Origin: Candidatus Aminicenantes bacterium UBA2190
GTDB taxonomy: Bacteria; Acidobacteriota; Aminicenantia; UBA2199
NCBI GenBank assembly: GCA_002335385.1
Contig: DCVK01000016.1
Location: 7,891 to 71,890 of the forward strand
Length of the DNA stretch: 64,000 nt
Direction of reading: 5' to 3'
Shown here: positions 8,877 through 16,893 of the stretch, piece by piece
How positions within the stretch are numbered: position 1 is the stretch's first letter
Layout: each line of letters begins with the position of its first letter
Program-made: the position numbers and the translations under genes
Notes under the pieces: generated by a model
Told to the model about the DNA's origin: nothing
The model's database searches: none
What the model saw: only the letters and a program-made list of their open reading frames with translations

Positions 8877-9899
8877 TCAAATGGCGAGCCCCTTGTAAAA
8901 ATAGATCTGGAAAACGAGCTGTGAATCGCGGAAGCGCCGGTCGTACAGGTACATCGCCCGCAGCGTCCAATCCGCGTTGGCCAGGAAGGTCAACCCGGCG
9001 GAGAAGTTGAGGTTGCGCCGCCCCTTGTCGACGAGCAGGGCGGGTTGGACCTCCAGCTTGAGCCGGTTCTCGCGCAGCAGGTTCAGGCCGACGCGCCACA
9101 GAACGGCCGCCACCGGGCCGAGAATCCTGTCCCCCAGTGCGATCTCGAGACGGTTCTCCCAGTTGTCGTACAGCCAGGTCATGTCCAGCTCCGCCATGCG
9201 GATGGGCACCAGCGTATCGGAAAGCAGGTAATTGCCCATGACGTCCAGCACCTTGCCGAAGCCGAAGGAAAGGCCGATATTGAAGTTGTCTCTCTCCAGA
9301 ATGCCCTCGGCCAGGCGGGCGGCGAGCAGCCAGTTCCGGCGCAACCGCAGCGACATCCCCGACCCGCTGGTCAGCGAGATGCCGAAATCGCCGCTGGCGG
9401 TATCGCGCTCGAGGCCGACGCCCCAGTCGCGGTCGAAACTGAACCCGCTCATCACCAGCGGCTGCAGCAGGTGGGCATGCTGGTCGAATTGCGAGGCCAG
9501 GCCGAAATGCGGGCGATTGTGGCCGATCCAAGCGTCGAACGGCCGGAACTTGAATTTCAGGAAGGCATTGTAGATCTGGAGGACCGGGGCGGTCTTTTTC
9601 GCGACGCCATAGGTCAGCCGCGACTGTTCGGAGAGGATGTCGAGGGCCAGCCGCGCCTGGACGGAGAGGACGGCTACATCCCGCTTGGCGATGGAAAACC
9701 GCTGCACATAGTCAAAGCCCAGGCTGGACTTCTGCATGGTCTCCAGCTCATTCTGAGAATGGAATATGCCCTCCCCCAGCCGGAAGGAGTAGCCGCCGAT
9801 TCCCTGCGCCTCGAAGAACAGCAGAAAGTCGGCGGCGGCCAAAGGGGCCAGGCTGCAGGCGACCAGCCACAACGCGAGGAACAGCCTGCGTTTACACAT
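8877..9899 (-). CDS. Outer-membrane beta-barrel-like protein
   Basis: A 340-residue secreted protein. ATG 9899 overlaps the stop of the upstream YtkA-like gene by 8 bases. The signal peptide (CKRRLFLALWLVACSLAPLAAAD) is followed by alternating amphipathic stretches rich in Tyr, Phe, Arg and Gly, typical of beta-barrels. No named family is recognised. Its place between the TonB receptor and the ABC transporter genes suggests a porin-like or surface component of the same system. A barrel predictor such as BOMP would test this. Confidence 0.65.
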   Translation of the reverse strand: MCKRRLFLALWLVACSLAPLAAADFLLFFEAQGIGGYSFRLGEGIFHSQNELETMQKSSLGFDYVQRFSIAKRDVAVLSVQARLALDILSEQSRLTYGVAKKTAPVLQIYNAFLKFKFRPFDAWIGHNRPHFGLASQFDQHAHLLQPLVMSGFSFDRDWGVGLERDTASGDFGISLTSGSGMSLRLRRNWLLAARLAEGILERDNFNIGLSFGFGKVLDVMGNYLLSDTLVPIRMAELDMTWLYDNWENRLEIALGDRILGPVAAVLWRVGLNLLRENRLKLEVQPALLVDKGRRNLNFSAGLTFLANADWTLRAMYLYDRRFRDSQLVFQIYFYKGLAI

Positions 9900-10314
9900 C
9901 AAAAAGGATGCGGGCGCGCAGGACGATCCGCTCGCCGTCGCGGAAGGTGAGCTGGATCTCCCAATCGCCGGGCATGACCACGTTGACGGGCAGCAGGTAG
10001 TTCCGCGACTTGTTCAGCTTGAGGGGAACGTCTCCGGAATCGTGATGCCCCGCCATCGAGGGCATGTCGGAGCGGCCGCTGATCGTCAAAGGCGAGATTT
10101 TTTCGCCTTTGTCGTCGAACAGCTGGATCTTCAGGATGACCATGCCGATCTGCGGCCTCTGGGTGAATTCCCACGTGCCGTGGATCCCGGCGCCGACTTC
10201 AAAACGCTTGCCGGGCTCCAGGACGCGCATCTCCTCGGCTGGTTCCTGAGGCCAGACGCTCGCGGACAGCAGAAAAAGAGTAACGGCCATCAGGCTCGCA
10301 GTCAATTTACTCAT
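9892..10314 (-). CDS. YtkA/FixH-like periplasmic protein with Met/His motif
   Basis: A 140-residue secreted protein from ATG 10314 behind GAGGAAGC. The signal peptide is LTASLMAVTLFLLSASVWPQ. The mature part reads as one small beta-sandwich with GRSDMPSMAGHHDSG and the ending PGDWEIQLTFRDGERIVLRA. The M..M.(G)HH pattern and PG.W.l.l pattern match YtkA-like/FixH-like domains, several of which occur with copper proteins. The Met and His residues (MPSMAGHH) are plausible soft-metal ligands. It sits directly after the TonB receptor gene, consistent with a periplasmic acceptor of its substrate (inference). Confidence 0.72.
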   Translation of the reverse strand: MSKLTASLMAVTLFLLSASVWPQEPAEEMRVLEPGKRFEVGAGIHGTWEFTQRPQIGMVILKIQLFDDKGEKISPLTISGRSDMPSMAGHHDSGDVPLKLNKSRNYLLPVNVVMPGDWEIQLTFRDGERIVLRARILFDV

Positions 10315-10373
10315 GCTTCCTCCTTGAACAGATTCGCCACAACCAGAGGCCAGTCTTGCGACCGCCTCCCTGC

Positions 10374-12668
10374 TCATAACCGGTAGATCACCGTCGCGAT
10401 GAAGCGCCGGCCGGGCTCATAGACCCGCGCCCCGGTGCGGAACGGGTCACGGGCGTTGGCCAAGTGTTCAGTATACAGCCGGTCGAAGACGTTGTCCAAT
10501 GCCGCCTGGATGCGAAAGCCGCCGAGGGTCGCACCCAGCCTCAGGTTGAGGATCTGCCAGCCCGGCGTGGCCCCTTCCAGCAGGTCGGTATCCACCCGGT
10601 TCTGGGCCCCGGTGATGACGCCTTCGCCTTCGGCAAAGAAGCGGCCCGAATCGTAGCGGACCAGCAGCCGCGAACTCAGGGGCGGGACCTCGCCCAGGGT
10701 TGCCGAGTGGATGTGGCGAGCCGGATCCGTGTCCTTTTCTCCCCGCAGCCAGGACAGGCTGCCGGCGACGAATAACCGTCGGAGCGGGGCATAGCTGAAT
10801 TCGACCTCGGTCCCCCACAGGCGCGCGTCGGTATTGGCATAGGACCGCGCCATGGTGTTCATCACCCCGGGTTGGGCAGTGACGCGGGGCTGGTTGATCA
10901 GGGCGATCCAGTCGACGAGCGACTGGTGGAAGACGGAAGCGCCGATCGATCCCCTCCGGAGCTGCCAGGTCGCTTTCACGTCGGCTCCCGTGTTCCTCGT
11001 CGGCAGCAGCTCGGGATTGCCGACCCAGTCGCTGCCCGCGCGCTTGAGGGCGAAATAGCGCTCTGCCGGGTCGGGCGGGCGCACGGTCCGCCCGCCGCCG
11101 GCGGAAATTTCGATGTGCGTCGACGGCTTCCAGGCCAGGCGGACGGTGGCGGAGGGCATGGTGTCCGTGCGCGAGGTCGAGCGGGTCGATTGGTAGGCGA
11201 AGTAGAGATTCGTATTGGCCAGGCCCGGGTCGGCGACGGTGCGCATCCGGTCGATGCGCGCGCCTGTGCTGAGTCTCAGGCCGGAGCCGAGCCGCCATTC
11301 GCGCGAGATGAAGGCTCCGAGCAGGCTTGTATCCACGTCGGGAATGGATGCCTGGGCGGCATAATTCATCTTGGCCATCATGGTACGGGTGTCCCAGTTG
11401 CGGCGGACGCCCTCGATCCCGAGCCGCAGGCCCTGCACCGTCGCCTCGGCCTTGAGTCCCAAGACCTGGGTCTCAGCCTCGGTACCCATGCTGTAGCCCC
11501 GCGGAGTCCCCTGTCCGGAGATCCTCTGCTCGTCGGTCATCCAGTGCCTGACCTCGCTGGCATAGGCGCGGATGCGGAAATCCCCGATGAAACCGGGCAG
11601 GCCCAGCCGGGTCCAGCTGATGCCCAGGCGATCGGCGTTGTCCCAGGGGGAGTCCATCAGCAGGCCGGGATAGAAGATCAGGTCAGCTTCCTGGCGGGTA
11701 TAGGCGATCTCGATGCTTTCACCGACATGCGGAGTGAGGTAGAATTTGCCCCAGGCGGTGCCGACATTGAAGGCCCGGGAATCGAGCCGGCCGGGGAGGT
11801 AATTGGCGGTCTCGGTAAACAGCCTGCCCGCCCCGTCGCGATAGGGATCGGACCTGCGCATGGAGAACCCGAGCGATCCCGAGACGAGATCGCCGCCGTA
11901 CGAGAGGCTGAGCGAAGGATTGAGATAGGCGGAGGATCCTCCGACCAGGGTGGCGGCCAGGTGGAACCCGGATTGGGGCCTGAGGGTCACGATATTGACC
12001 CTGCCCCCGAGACTGCCCTGGTTCTCGATGTCGAAGGGGCCCTTGGTCACTTCGACGTGTTCGATCTCGGAAAAATCGACATGAAAGGCGGGGGAGTCCA
12101 TGCGGTTGGGGCAGGCGCCGTATATCCGGCAGCCGTCCACCAGGACGTTGACATTGTCACGCTGCAGGCCGCGCAGCACGATATCGTTGGCAATGGCCCC
12201 CTTGCGGACCTTGGCCAGGCCGGGCATGCGCATCATGGCCTCGCCCAGATCGATCGCGGGGCTCTCCCTGATCTCGGGAATCGACAGGGAAGCGCCCGTT
12301 CCCTGCACCGTAATCGCTTCTGTCAGCCGTTGAAAATTCACCAGCAGCGTTGCTCTCGCCGTACTGCCGGATCGTACCACGAGCGGAACGCCCTCCGATG
12401 TCATGATCCCGTCGAGCGCTGCCGACACCTCGTAGTCGCCGGGATCCAGCTCGGAAAAGCTGAACTCGCCGCCGTAGCCGGTGATCGTATGCCGCGGCGC
12501 CGATCCCATCCTGGATATCGTGACCGTGATACCGGGAAGGCCTTCATGGGTGGGTCCCAGGGCAATGCCGAAGACCCTGCCCCATGGCTCCGGTGTCGCT
12601 GGACCCAGCGCGGACAGCAGGATCAGACTCGATAGCACAAAATAGATCAACCGTTTGCCTTGGTTCAT
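10374..12668 (-). CDS. TonB-dependent receptor, OprC/NosA-like (probable copper receptor)
   Basis: A 764-residue precursor; ATG 12668 follows AAGGAGG. Layout: signal peptide (about 5-25), carboxypeptidase-regulatory-like Ig domain (about 28-112), plug (about 115-235, with DIVLRGLQRDNVNVLVDG and VEVTKGPFDIENQG), then a beta-barrel ending in an aromatic-rich strand. In the plug, GACPNRMD holds Cys186 and Met190, a CxxxM motif, and the barrel contains HWM (codons 11538-11546), an HxM motif. Together CxxxM and HxM are the copper-binding signature known for Pseudomonas OprC. NosA proteins share the plug CP.RMD. Copper import is therefore the favoured role. It is first gene of a six-gene operon behind a sigma54 promoter. 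No tonB-exbBD genes are in the window. Confidence 0.9.
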   Translation of the reverse strand: MNQGKRLIYFVLSSLILLSALGPATPEPWGRVFGIALGPTHEGLPGITVTISRMGSAPRHTITGYGGEFSFSELDPGDYEVSAALDGIMTSEGVPLVVRSGSTARATLLVNFQRLTEAITVQGTGASLSIPEIRESPAIDLGEAMMRMPGLAKVRKGAIANDIVLRGLQRDNVNVLVDGCRIYGACPNRMDSPAFHVDFSEIEHVEVTKGPFDIENQGSLGGRVNIVTLRPQSGFHLAATLVGGSSAYLNPSLSLSYGGDLVSGSLGFSMRRSDPYRDGAGRLFTETANYLPGRLDSRAFNVGTAWGKFYLTPHVGESIEIAYTRQEADLIFYPGLLMDSPWDNADRLGISWTRLGLPGFIGDFRIRAYASEVRHWMTDEQRISGQGTPRGYSMGTEAETQVLGLKAEATVQGLRLGIEGVRRNWDTRTMMAKMNYAAQASIPDVDTSLLGAFISREWRLGSGLRLSTGARIDRMRTVADPGLANTNLYFAYQSTRSTSRTDTMPSATVRLAWKPSTHIEISAGGGRTVRPPDPAERYFALKRAGSDWVGNPELLPTRNTGADVKATWQLRRGSIGASVFHQSLVDWIALINQPRVTAQPGVMNTMARSYANTDARLWGTEVEFSYAPLRRLFVAGSLSWLRGEKDTDPARHIHSATLGEVPPLSSRLLVRYDSGRFFAEGEGVITGAQNRVDTDLLEGATPGWQILNLRLGATLGGFRIQAALDNVFDRLYTEHLANARDPFRTGARVYEPGRRFIATVIYRL

Positions 12669-12811
12669 ACTCGCCTCCTTTCTTCCACAGCGCGCATCCT
12701 GTCGGCGAATGGCGCGCCGTTCTCCTTCATCTATATCCATCCCGCGATTCCCGGTCCTGCCTGAACTTTTTCCCGGGCGGCACATTGTTTTTGACCGGCA
12801 GTCTGATGCCC

Positions 12812-12827
12812 GCAAGAAACATGCCAA
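12812..12827 (-). promoter_or_regulatory. Sigma54 promoter of the TonB-receptor operon
   Basis: The minus strand reads TTGGCATGTTTCTTGC, a full match to the -24 (TTGGCATG) and -12 (TTGC) elements with correct spacing. The predicted start near 12800 leaves a leader of about 130 nt. The same 17-base core occurs at 1821-1837, 11 kb away. Confidence 0.75.
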
Positions 12828-12849
12828 TTTGTTCGCTGGGTGAACAAAT
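12827..12849. promoter_or_regulatory. Inverted repeat, candidate operator
   Basis: ATTTGTTC (12827-12834) and GAACAAAT (12842-12849) form a perfect 8-base inverted repeat around a 7-base spacer. It abuts and overlaps by one base the upstream edge of the -24 element. This is too close for a classic enhancer site, so it may be a repressor operator. Confidence 0.5.
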
Positions 12850-13110
12850 GAGTAATATTTATTGAAATGACGAATTTTGACCCTATTTCCATATGTGCAG
12901 CAGAGTTCCTGTCCTGAAAAACAGGACGAGGATCAAAAAAAAAGACGGCTTACCCCCGCGCCGGGAGAGACCGGAAAGCTTACCCTGGCTTTTGTTAGCA
13001 AAGATCCAAAAATGGCGGTACGTTCAGGGGAATCCATGGCTCATGAAGAAAGCGGATGACAAGGCAGCCAGGAAAGCGGCCGGCAAAAAGAATCTCGCCG
13101 AGTGAGAGGA
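12850..13110. other. Intergenic stretch between TonB operon and mnmG
   Basis: The gene-free stretch between the receptor start (12668) and the mnmG stop (13111) is about 440 bp. Apart from the sigma54 promoter and inverted repeat, I see only an A-rich run near 12935-12945 and a 20-codon Lys/Ala-rich frame (ATG 13043 to stop near 13105) with no convincing evidence of being a gene. Confidence 0.4.
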
Positions 13111-14925
13111 TCACTGTCTGCATTTCAGGACCAGGTGGATGCTGACGGCATTGAGCGCCGCCGGCGTCACCCCCGGGATGCGCGCCGCTTCCGCCAGCGT
13201 GAGCGGACGTGCCTTGGCCAGTTTTTCCCTGATCTCGGTGGAGAGCCCCTCGACCTTGGCGAAATCAAGATCCTCGGGGATGACCGCTTTCTGCAGCTTG
13301 CGCATCCTGGCCACCTCCTTGTGCTGGATGGCGACATAGCCCTCGTACTTGACGCAGGCCTCGATATAGGAGGCGTCGCTGCAGGTCGCTTTTTTCATCA
13401 GCTCCCGGCCGTGCAGCTCCTGCAGGCCGGCCAGGGTCATTCCCGGCCGCTTCAGGATCCGGAACAGCGTCTCGGTCCTGCCGCCGTAGCGCGCCCGGGT
13501 GGCGGCCAGTCTCCGGATCACACGGCGGCGCTTTTCCAACTGGCGCATCTGGCGGTCATGGTCGGTGCGGGAGACCAGTCCCAGGCGCAGGGCGTGACCG
13601 CCCAGGCGTTCGAAGGCATTGTCTTCGCGCAGCTGCAAACGGTATTCGGCACGGGCGGTGAACAGGCGGTAGGGCTCATCGACGCCGCGCTGGACGATGT
13701 CGTCGACCATGACCCCGATGTAGGCCTCCTGCCGCTCCAGGACGAAGGGTGCCTCGCCCTTGATCTTGAGAACGGCATTGATGCCGGCCATCAGTCCCTG
13801 GCCGGCGGCCTCCTCGTAGCCCGATGTTCCGTTCACCTGGCCGGCGAAGAACAGGTTGGCGACAAGGCGGCTTTCCAGGCTGGCTTGCAGCTGCGTGGGC
13901 TGGATGGCATCGTACTCGATGGCGTAGGCCGGGCGCATCATGCGCGCCCTGTCCAGGCCGGGAATGGCCGCCAGGATCAGTCTCTGCACTTCGATCGGCA
14001 GGCTGGAGGAAAGGCCGTTGACGTAGATCTCCTTGTTGCGCAGCCCCTCGGGTTCCAGGTAGAAGTGGTGCTGCTGGCGTTCGGGGAACTTGACGATCTT
14101 GTCCTCGATGGAAGGGCAATAGCGCGGTCCGATGCCCTGGATCGTCCCCGAGTAGAGCGGTGACAGGTGCAGGTGATCGCGCACGATGCGGCCGACCTCG
14201 GCCGGGGTGCGCCCCAGGAAGCATTGCACGCGGTTGCGCAGCGGGCGGCGCGTGTGCATGGAGAAGCGGGGCGGCGGCTCGTCGCCGGGCTGGGGAGCGA
14301 ACCTCGACCAGTCGATGCTGTCGGCGTGCAGCCGCATCGGCGTGCCGGTCTTCAGGCGCAGCGCCTCGAAACCCAGGCCACGGATCTCCTTTGCCAGCTG
14401 ACGGGAGGGAGGCTCGTTGGCCCGGCCGGCGGCGTAGGAGGCGCTGCCGATGAAGATGCGCCCGCCCAGGAAGGTCCCGGAACAGACGATCACCGCGTCG
14501 GCGTCCAGGGTCTCGCCTTCCTCCAGGCGCACGCCGCAGGCGCGGCCGTTGCGGACCGCGATGCCGGCGGCCAGGCCCTGGTAAAGGGAGAGGCGCGGGA
14601 GGTTCTCCAGGAAATCCTTCATGAACAGGCGGTAGGCGGCCTTGTCGTTTTGGGAGCGCGTGGCGCGCACCGCCGGCCCCTTGCTGCGGTTCAGCACCTT
14701 GAAATGGATGCCGGTGGCGTCGGCGGCCCGGGCCATGACCCCGCCCAGCGCGTCGATCTCGCGGACCAGGTGCCCCTTGGCGATGCCGCCGATCGAGGGG
14801 TTGCACGACATCTGGGCGACGGTCTCCAGGTGCATGGTCAGCAGGATCGCGTCGGCTCCCATCCGGGCCGCGGCGCAGGCGGCTTCAATGCCGGCGTGGC
14901 CGCCGCCGACGACGATGACCTTCAT
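13111..14925 (-). CDS. mnmG: tRNA uridine 5-carboxymethylaminomethyl modification enzyme MnmG
   Basis: A 604-residue FAD protein; ATG 14925 overlaps the mnmE stop as ATGA. The N-terminal dinucleotide motif VIVVGGGHAGIEAA, the CNPSIGGIAKGHLVREIDALGG block, KTGTPMRL, FAGQVNGTSGYEEAAGQGL, DAYRLFTARAEYRL-like block (VDEPYRLFTARAEYRLQLR) and the C-terminal helical domain (RIPGVTPAALNAV) are all typical. With MnmE it installs the cmnm5 group at wobble uridine 34. The length is a little short of E. coli MnmG (629) but complete. It is last in the rpmH operon. Confidence 0.97.
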   Translation of the reverse strand: MKVIVVGGGHAGIEAACAAARMGADAILLTMHLETVAQMSCNPSIGGIAKGHLVREIDALGGVMARAADATGIHFKVLNRSKGPAVRATRSQNDKAAYRLFMKDFLENLPRLSLYQGLAAGIAVRNGRACGVRLEEGETLDADAVIVCSGTFLGGRIFIGSASYAAGRANEPPSRQLAKEIRGLGFEALRLKTGTPMRLHADSIDWSRFAPQPGDEPPPRFSMHTRRPLRNRVQCFLGRTPAEVGRIVRDHLHLSPLYSGTIQGIGPRYCPSIEDKIVKFPERQQHHFYLEPEGLRNKEIYVNGLSSSLPIEVQRLILAAIPGLDRARMMRPAYAIEYDAIQPTQLQASLESRLVANLFFAGQVNGTSGYEEAAGQGLMAGINAVLKIKGEAPFVLERQEAYIGVMVDDIVQRGVDEPYRLFTARAEYRLQLREDNAFERLGGHALRLGLVSRTDHDRQMRQLEKRRRVIRRLAATRARYGGRTETLFRILKRPGMTLAGLQELHGRELMKKATCSDASYIEACVKYEGYVAIQHKEVARMRKLQKAVIPEDLDFAKVEGLSTEIREKLAKARPLTLAEAARIPGVTPAALNAVSIHLVLKCRQ

Positions 14926-16280
14926 TTGCCGATGCAGAACCCGGCGAACACGCCGCGCAGGATATCGTCGACGCCGATCGCGCCGGTCAGCTCCCCGACG
15001 AGATGCAGCCCCTGGCGGATCTCCTCGGCGACCAGCTCGCCGGGCGCCGGCTCCTGCGCCTGCAGGCGCAGGATGCGGCCGATCGTTGCCCGCAGCTTTT
15101 GCAGCAGGTCTTTCTGTCTCAGGTTGACGGCAACGGCGTCGGCGGGCGCTGCGAGTTCTCCCGGCAGGGAGGCTAGAAAAGCGGTCGCCGCCTCGAGGTT
15201 GTCGCCGTACTTGGCCGAGATCAGGTTTAAATCCTCGCCCGGAAAGGCCGCGCAAATGGCGGCGATGACATCTTCCCGGCCGCGATCGCTCTTGTTGGCC
15301 AGCAGGATGTGCTTCCTGCCGCCCAGCAGGCGGTGGATCTCCAGGTCGCTCTCCTGCAGCGGCTGCGAGGCGTCGACCATGAACAGCACGGCGTCGGCGG
15401 CGGCGATGCGCTCCAGGCTGCGCTGCATGCCCTGGTTCTCGACGTCGTCGCCGCCGGCGGCGCGGATGCCGGCCGCGTCGCTGACGCGGAAGGTAAAGCC
15501 GTCGAGAACCAGCGTCTCCTCGATGTAGTCGCGGGTGGTGCCGGGCAGCGCGGAGACGATCGAGCGCTCCCGCAGCAGCAGGGCGTTGAACAGCGAGGAT
15601 TTGCCCACATTGACCCGGCCGGCGATGACCACCTGAAAGCCCCGGCTCACGACCTCGCTGAAGCGGCTGCAGGCCAGGATCTTCTCCAGGAGCACGGCGG
15701 CGGCGGCCAGTCCGCCCTGATCCCTGCCGGCTTCAATGTGCTGGTCCTCGGCGAACTCGATGCCGGTCTCGACCTCGATCGCGGCCTGCAGCAGGGCGTC
15801 GCGCACTTCGGCGACGGATGCGGAAAGACGCCCCTCCAGGTTGTCGAACTCCAACCGTGAACCGGCGCGGGAATTCGCCCGGATCAGCTCATTGACCGCC
15901 TCGGCCTGCAGCAGGTCCAATTTGCCGTTGCGGAAGGCGCGGTAGGTGAACTCGCCCGGCAGCGCCGTGCGGGCGCCGTGGCGGCAGGCCAGCGCCAGCG
16001 CTTCTTCGACCAGGAACAGGTTGGAGTGCAGCGAGATCTCGGCCATCGCTTCGCCGCTGTAGGAACGGGGGGCGCGGAAAAAGACCGCCAGGCCCTCGTC
16101 GATGCGCCGGCCGGCGTCGTGAATGAATCCGTGGTAGCTGTGGCGGTCCCGGACCCTGGCAGGCAGCGGCTGGAAGACCTTGCGGACGATGTCCTCGCTC
16201 AAGGCTCCCGACAGGCGGATGACGGCGATCCCCCCCCGCCCCGGCGGCGTGGCCAGGGCGACGATCGTCTCCTCATCCAT
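14922..16280 (-). CDS. mnmE: tRNA modification GTPase MnmE
   Basis: A 452-residue protein with an N-terminal THF-binding domain (ETIVALATPPGRGGIAVIRL), a helical domain, and an inserted G domain. P-loop is GRVNVGKSSL, G2/G3 region is GTTRDYIEE and SDAAGIR, and the NKSD motif is present. The C-terminus ends FCIGK, the invariant Cys motif of the family. It partners MnmG, encoded next. It overlaps khpB by 8 bases. Some G3 residues differ from the classical DTAG (DAAG), a common variant. Confidence 0.97.
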   Translation of the reverse strand: MDEETIVALATPPGRGGIAVIRLSGALSEDIVRKVFQPLPARVRDRHSYHGFIHDAGRRIDEGLAVFFRAPRSYSGEAMAEISLHSNLFLVEEALALACRHGARTALPGEFTYRAFRNGKLDLLQAEAVNELIRANSRAGSRLEFDNLEGRLSASVAEVRDALLQAAIEVETGIEFAEDQHIEAGRDQGGLAAAAVLLEKILACSRFSEVVSRGFQVVIAGRVNVGKSSLFNALLLRERSIVSALPGTTRDYIEETLVLDGFTFRVSDAAGIRAAGGDDVENQGMQRSLERIAAADAVLFMVDASQPLQESDLEIHRLLGGRKHILLANKSDRGREDVIAAICAAFPGEDLNLISAKYGDNLEAATAFLASLPGELAAPADAVAVNLRQKDLLQKLRATIGRILRLQAQEPAPGELVAEEIRQGLHLVGELTGAIGVDDILRGVFAGFCIGK

Positions 16281-16893
16281 TCGCTTTTTTGCGGATGGTG
16301 ATGACCTTCAGGAAATTGTCGCCGTCGCTCTTGGACTCCAGGTCGGAGTACTTGTTGATGGTCATGTGGATGATGCGCCGCTCGAAGGGGTTCAGCTCGG
16401 GCAGCTCGACGGCCTGGCCACTGCGCCGCACCTGGCGGGCGAAGCGGTGGGCCTGGGCGCTCAGTTCGACTTCCTTTTTCTTGCGGTAGTTCTCGCACTC
16501 GCAGTAGATCTTCTTGCCGACGGCATCGGCGAACAGGCGGTTGATCAGGTACTGCACGGCGTTGAGCAGGCTGCCGTTCTGGTAGAGCATCAGCTTGTAG
16601 TCCTCGCCGAAGAAGTTGACGCGCAGGAAATCGCTCTTGGCCTCCAGCTCGAACTTCAGGTTCAGCTTCATCTCCTCCAGCAGCAGGCGGACGAATGCCT
16701 CCAGTCCCTGCTGCTCGCCGCCGTCGGAGCGCCAGGCCTCGATGAAGATCTCGCGCTGCTTATGGCCGAAATATTTGGTTTTTTCCGTGATGATGCGGTA
16801 CTTCAGCTGTTCTTCCTGGACGCCGAATTCCTCCGCGGCCCTCTGGATGGCATCCTTCAGAGAATTCGCGACGAATTCCTTTTTTTCCGTCAT
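16273..16893 (-). CDS. khpB: RNA-binding protein KhpB (Jag/SpoIIIJ-associated)
   Basis: A 206-residue protein with Jag_N (about 5-50, KEFVANSLKDAIQRAAEEFG), a KH-like domain (about 75-145, with GEDYKLMLYQNGSLLNAVQYL) and an R3H domain at the C-terminus (ELNPFERRIIHMTINKY). The KH GxxG motif is not canonical. The start ATG 16893 overlaps the yidC stop (ATGA). The order yidC-khpB-mnmE is conserved across many phyla. It binds RNA in the cytosol and influences cell-envelope gene expression in Gram-positives. Confidence 0.92.
   Translation of the reverse strand: MTEKKEFVANSLKDAIQRAAEEFGVQEEQLKYRIITEKTKYFGHKQREIFIEAWRSDGGEQQGLEAFVRLLLEEMKLNLKFELEAKSDFLRVNFFGEDYKLMLYQNGSLLNAVQYLINRLFADAVGKKIYCECENYRKKKEVELSAQAHRFARQVRRSGQAVELPELNPFERRIIHMTINKYSDLESKSDGDNFLKVITIRKKANG

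Noticed and set aside
12877..13105. Small plus-strand frames between the TonB operon and mnmG
   Set aside because: They have no good ribosome site, overlap each other in two frames and have no recognisable product; the Lys/Ala-rich tail alone is not enough.
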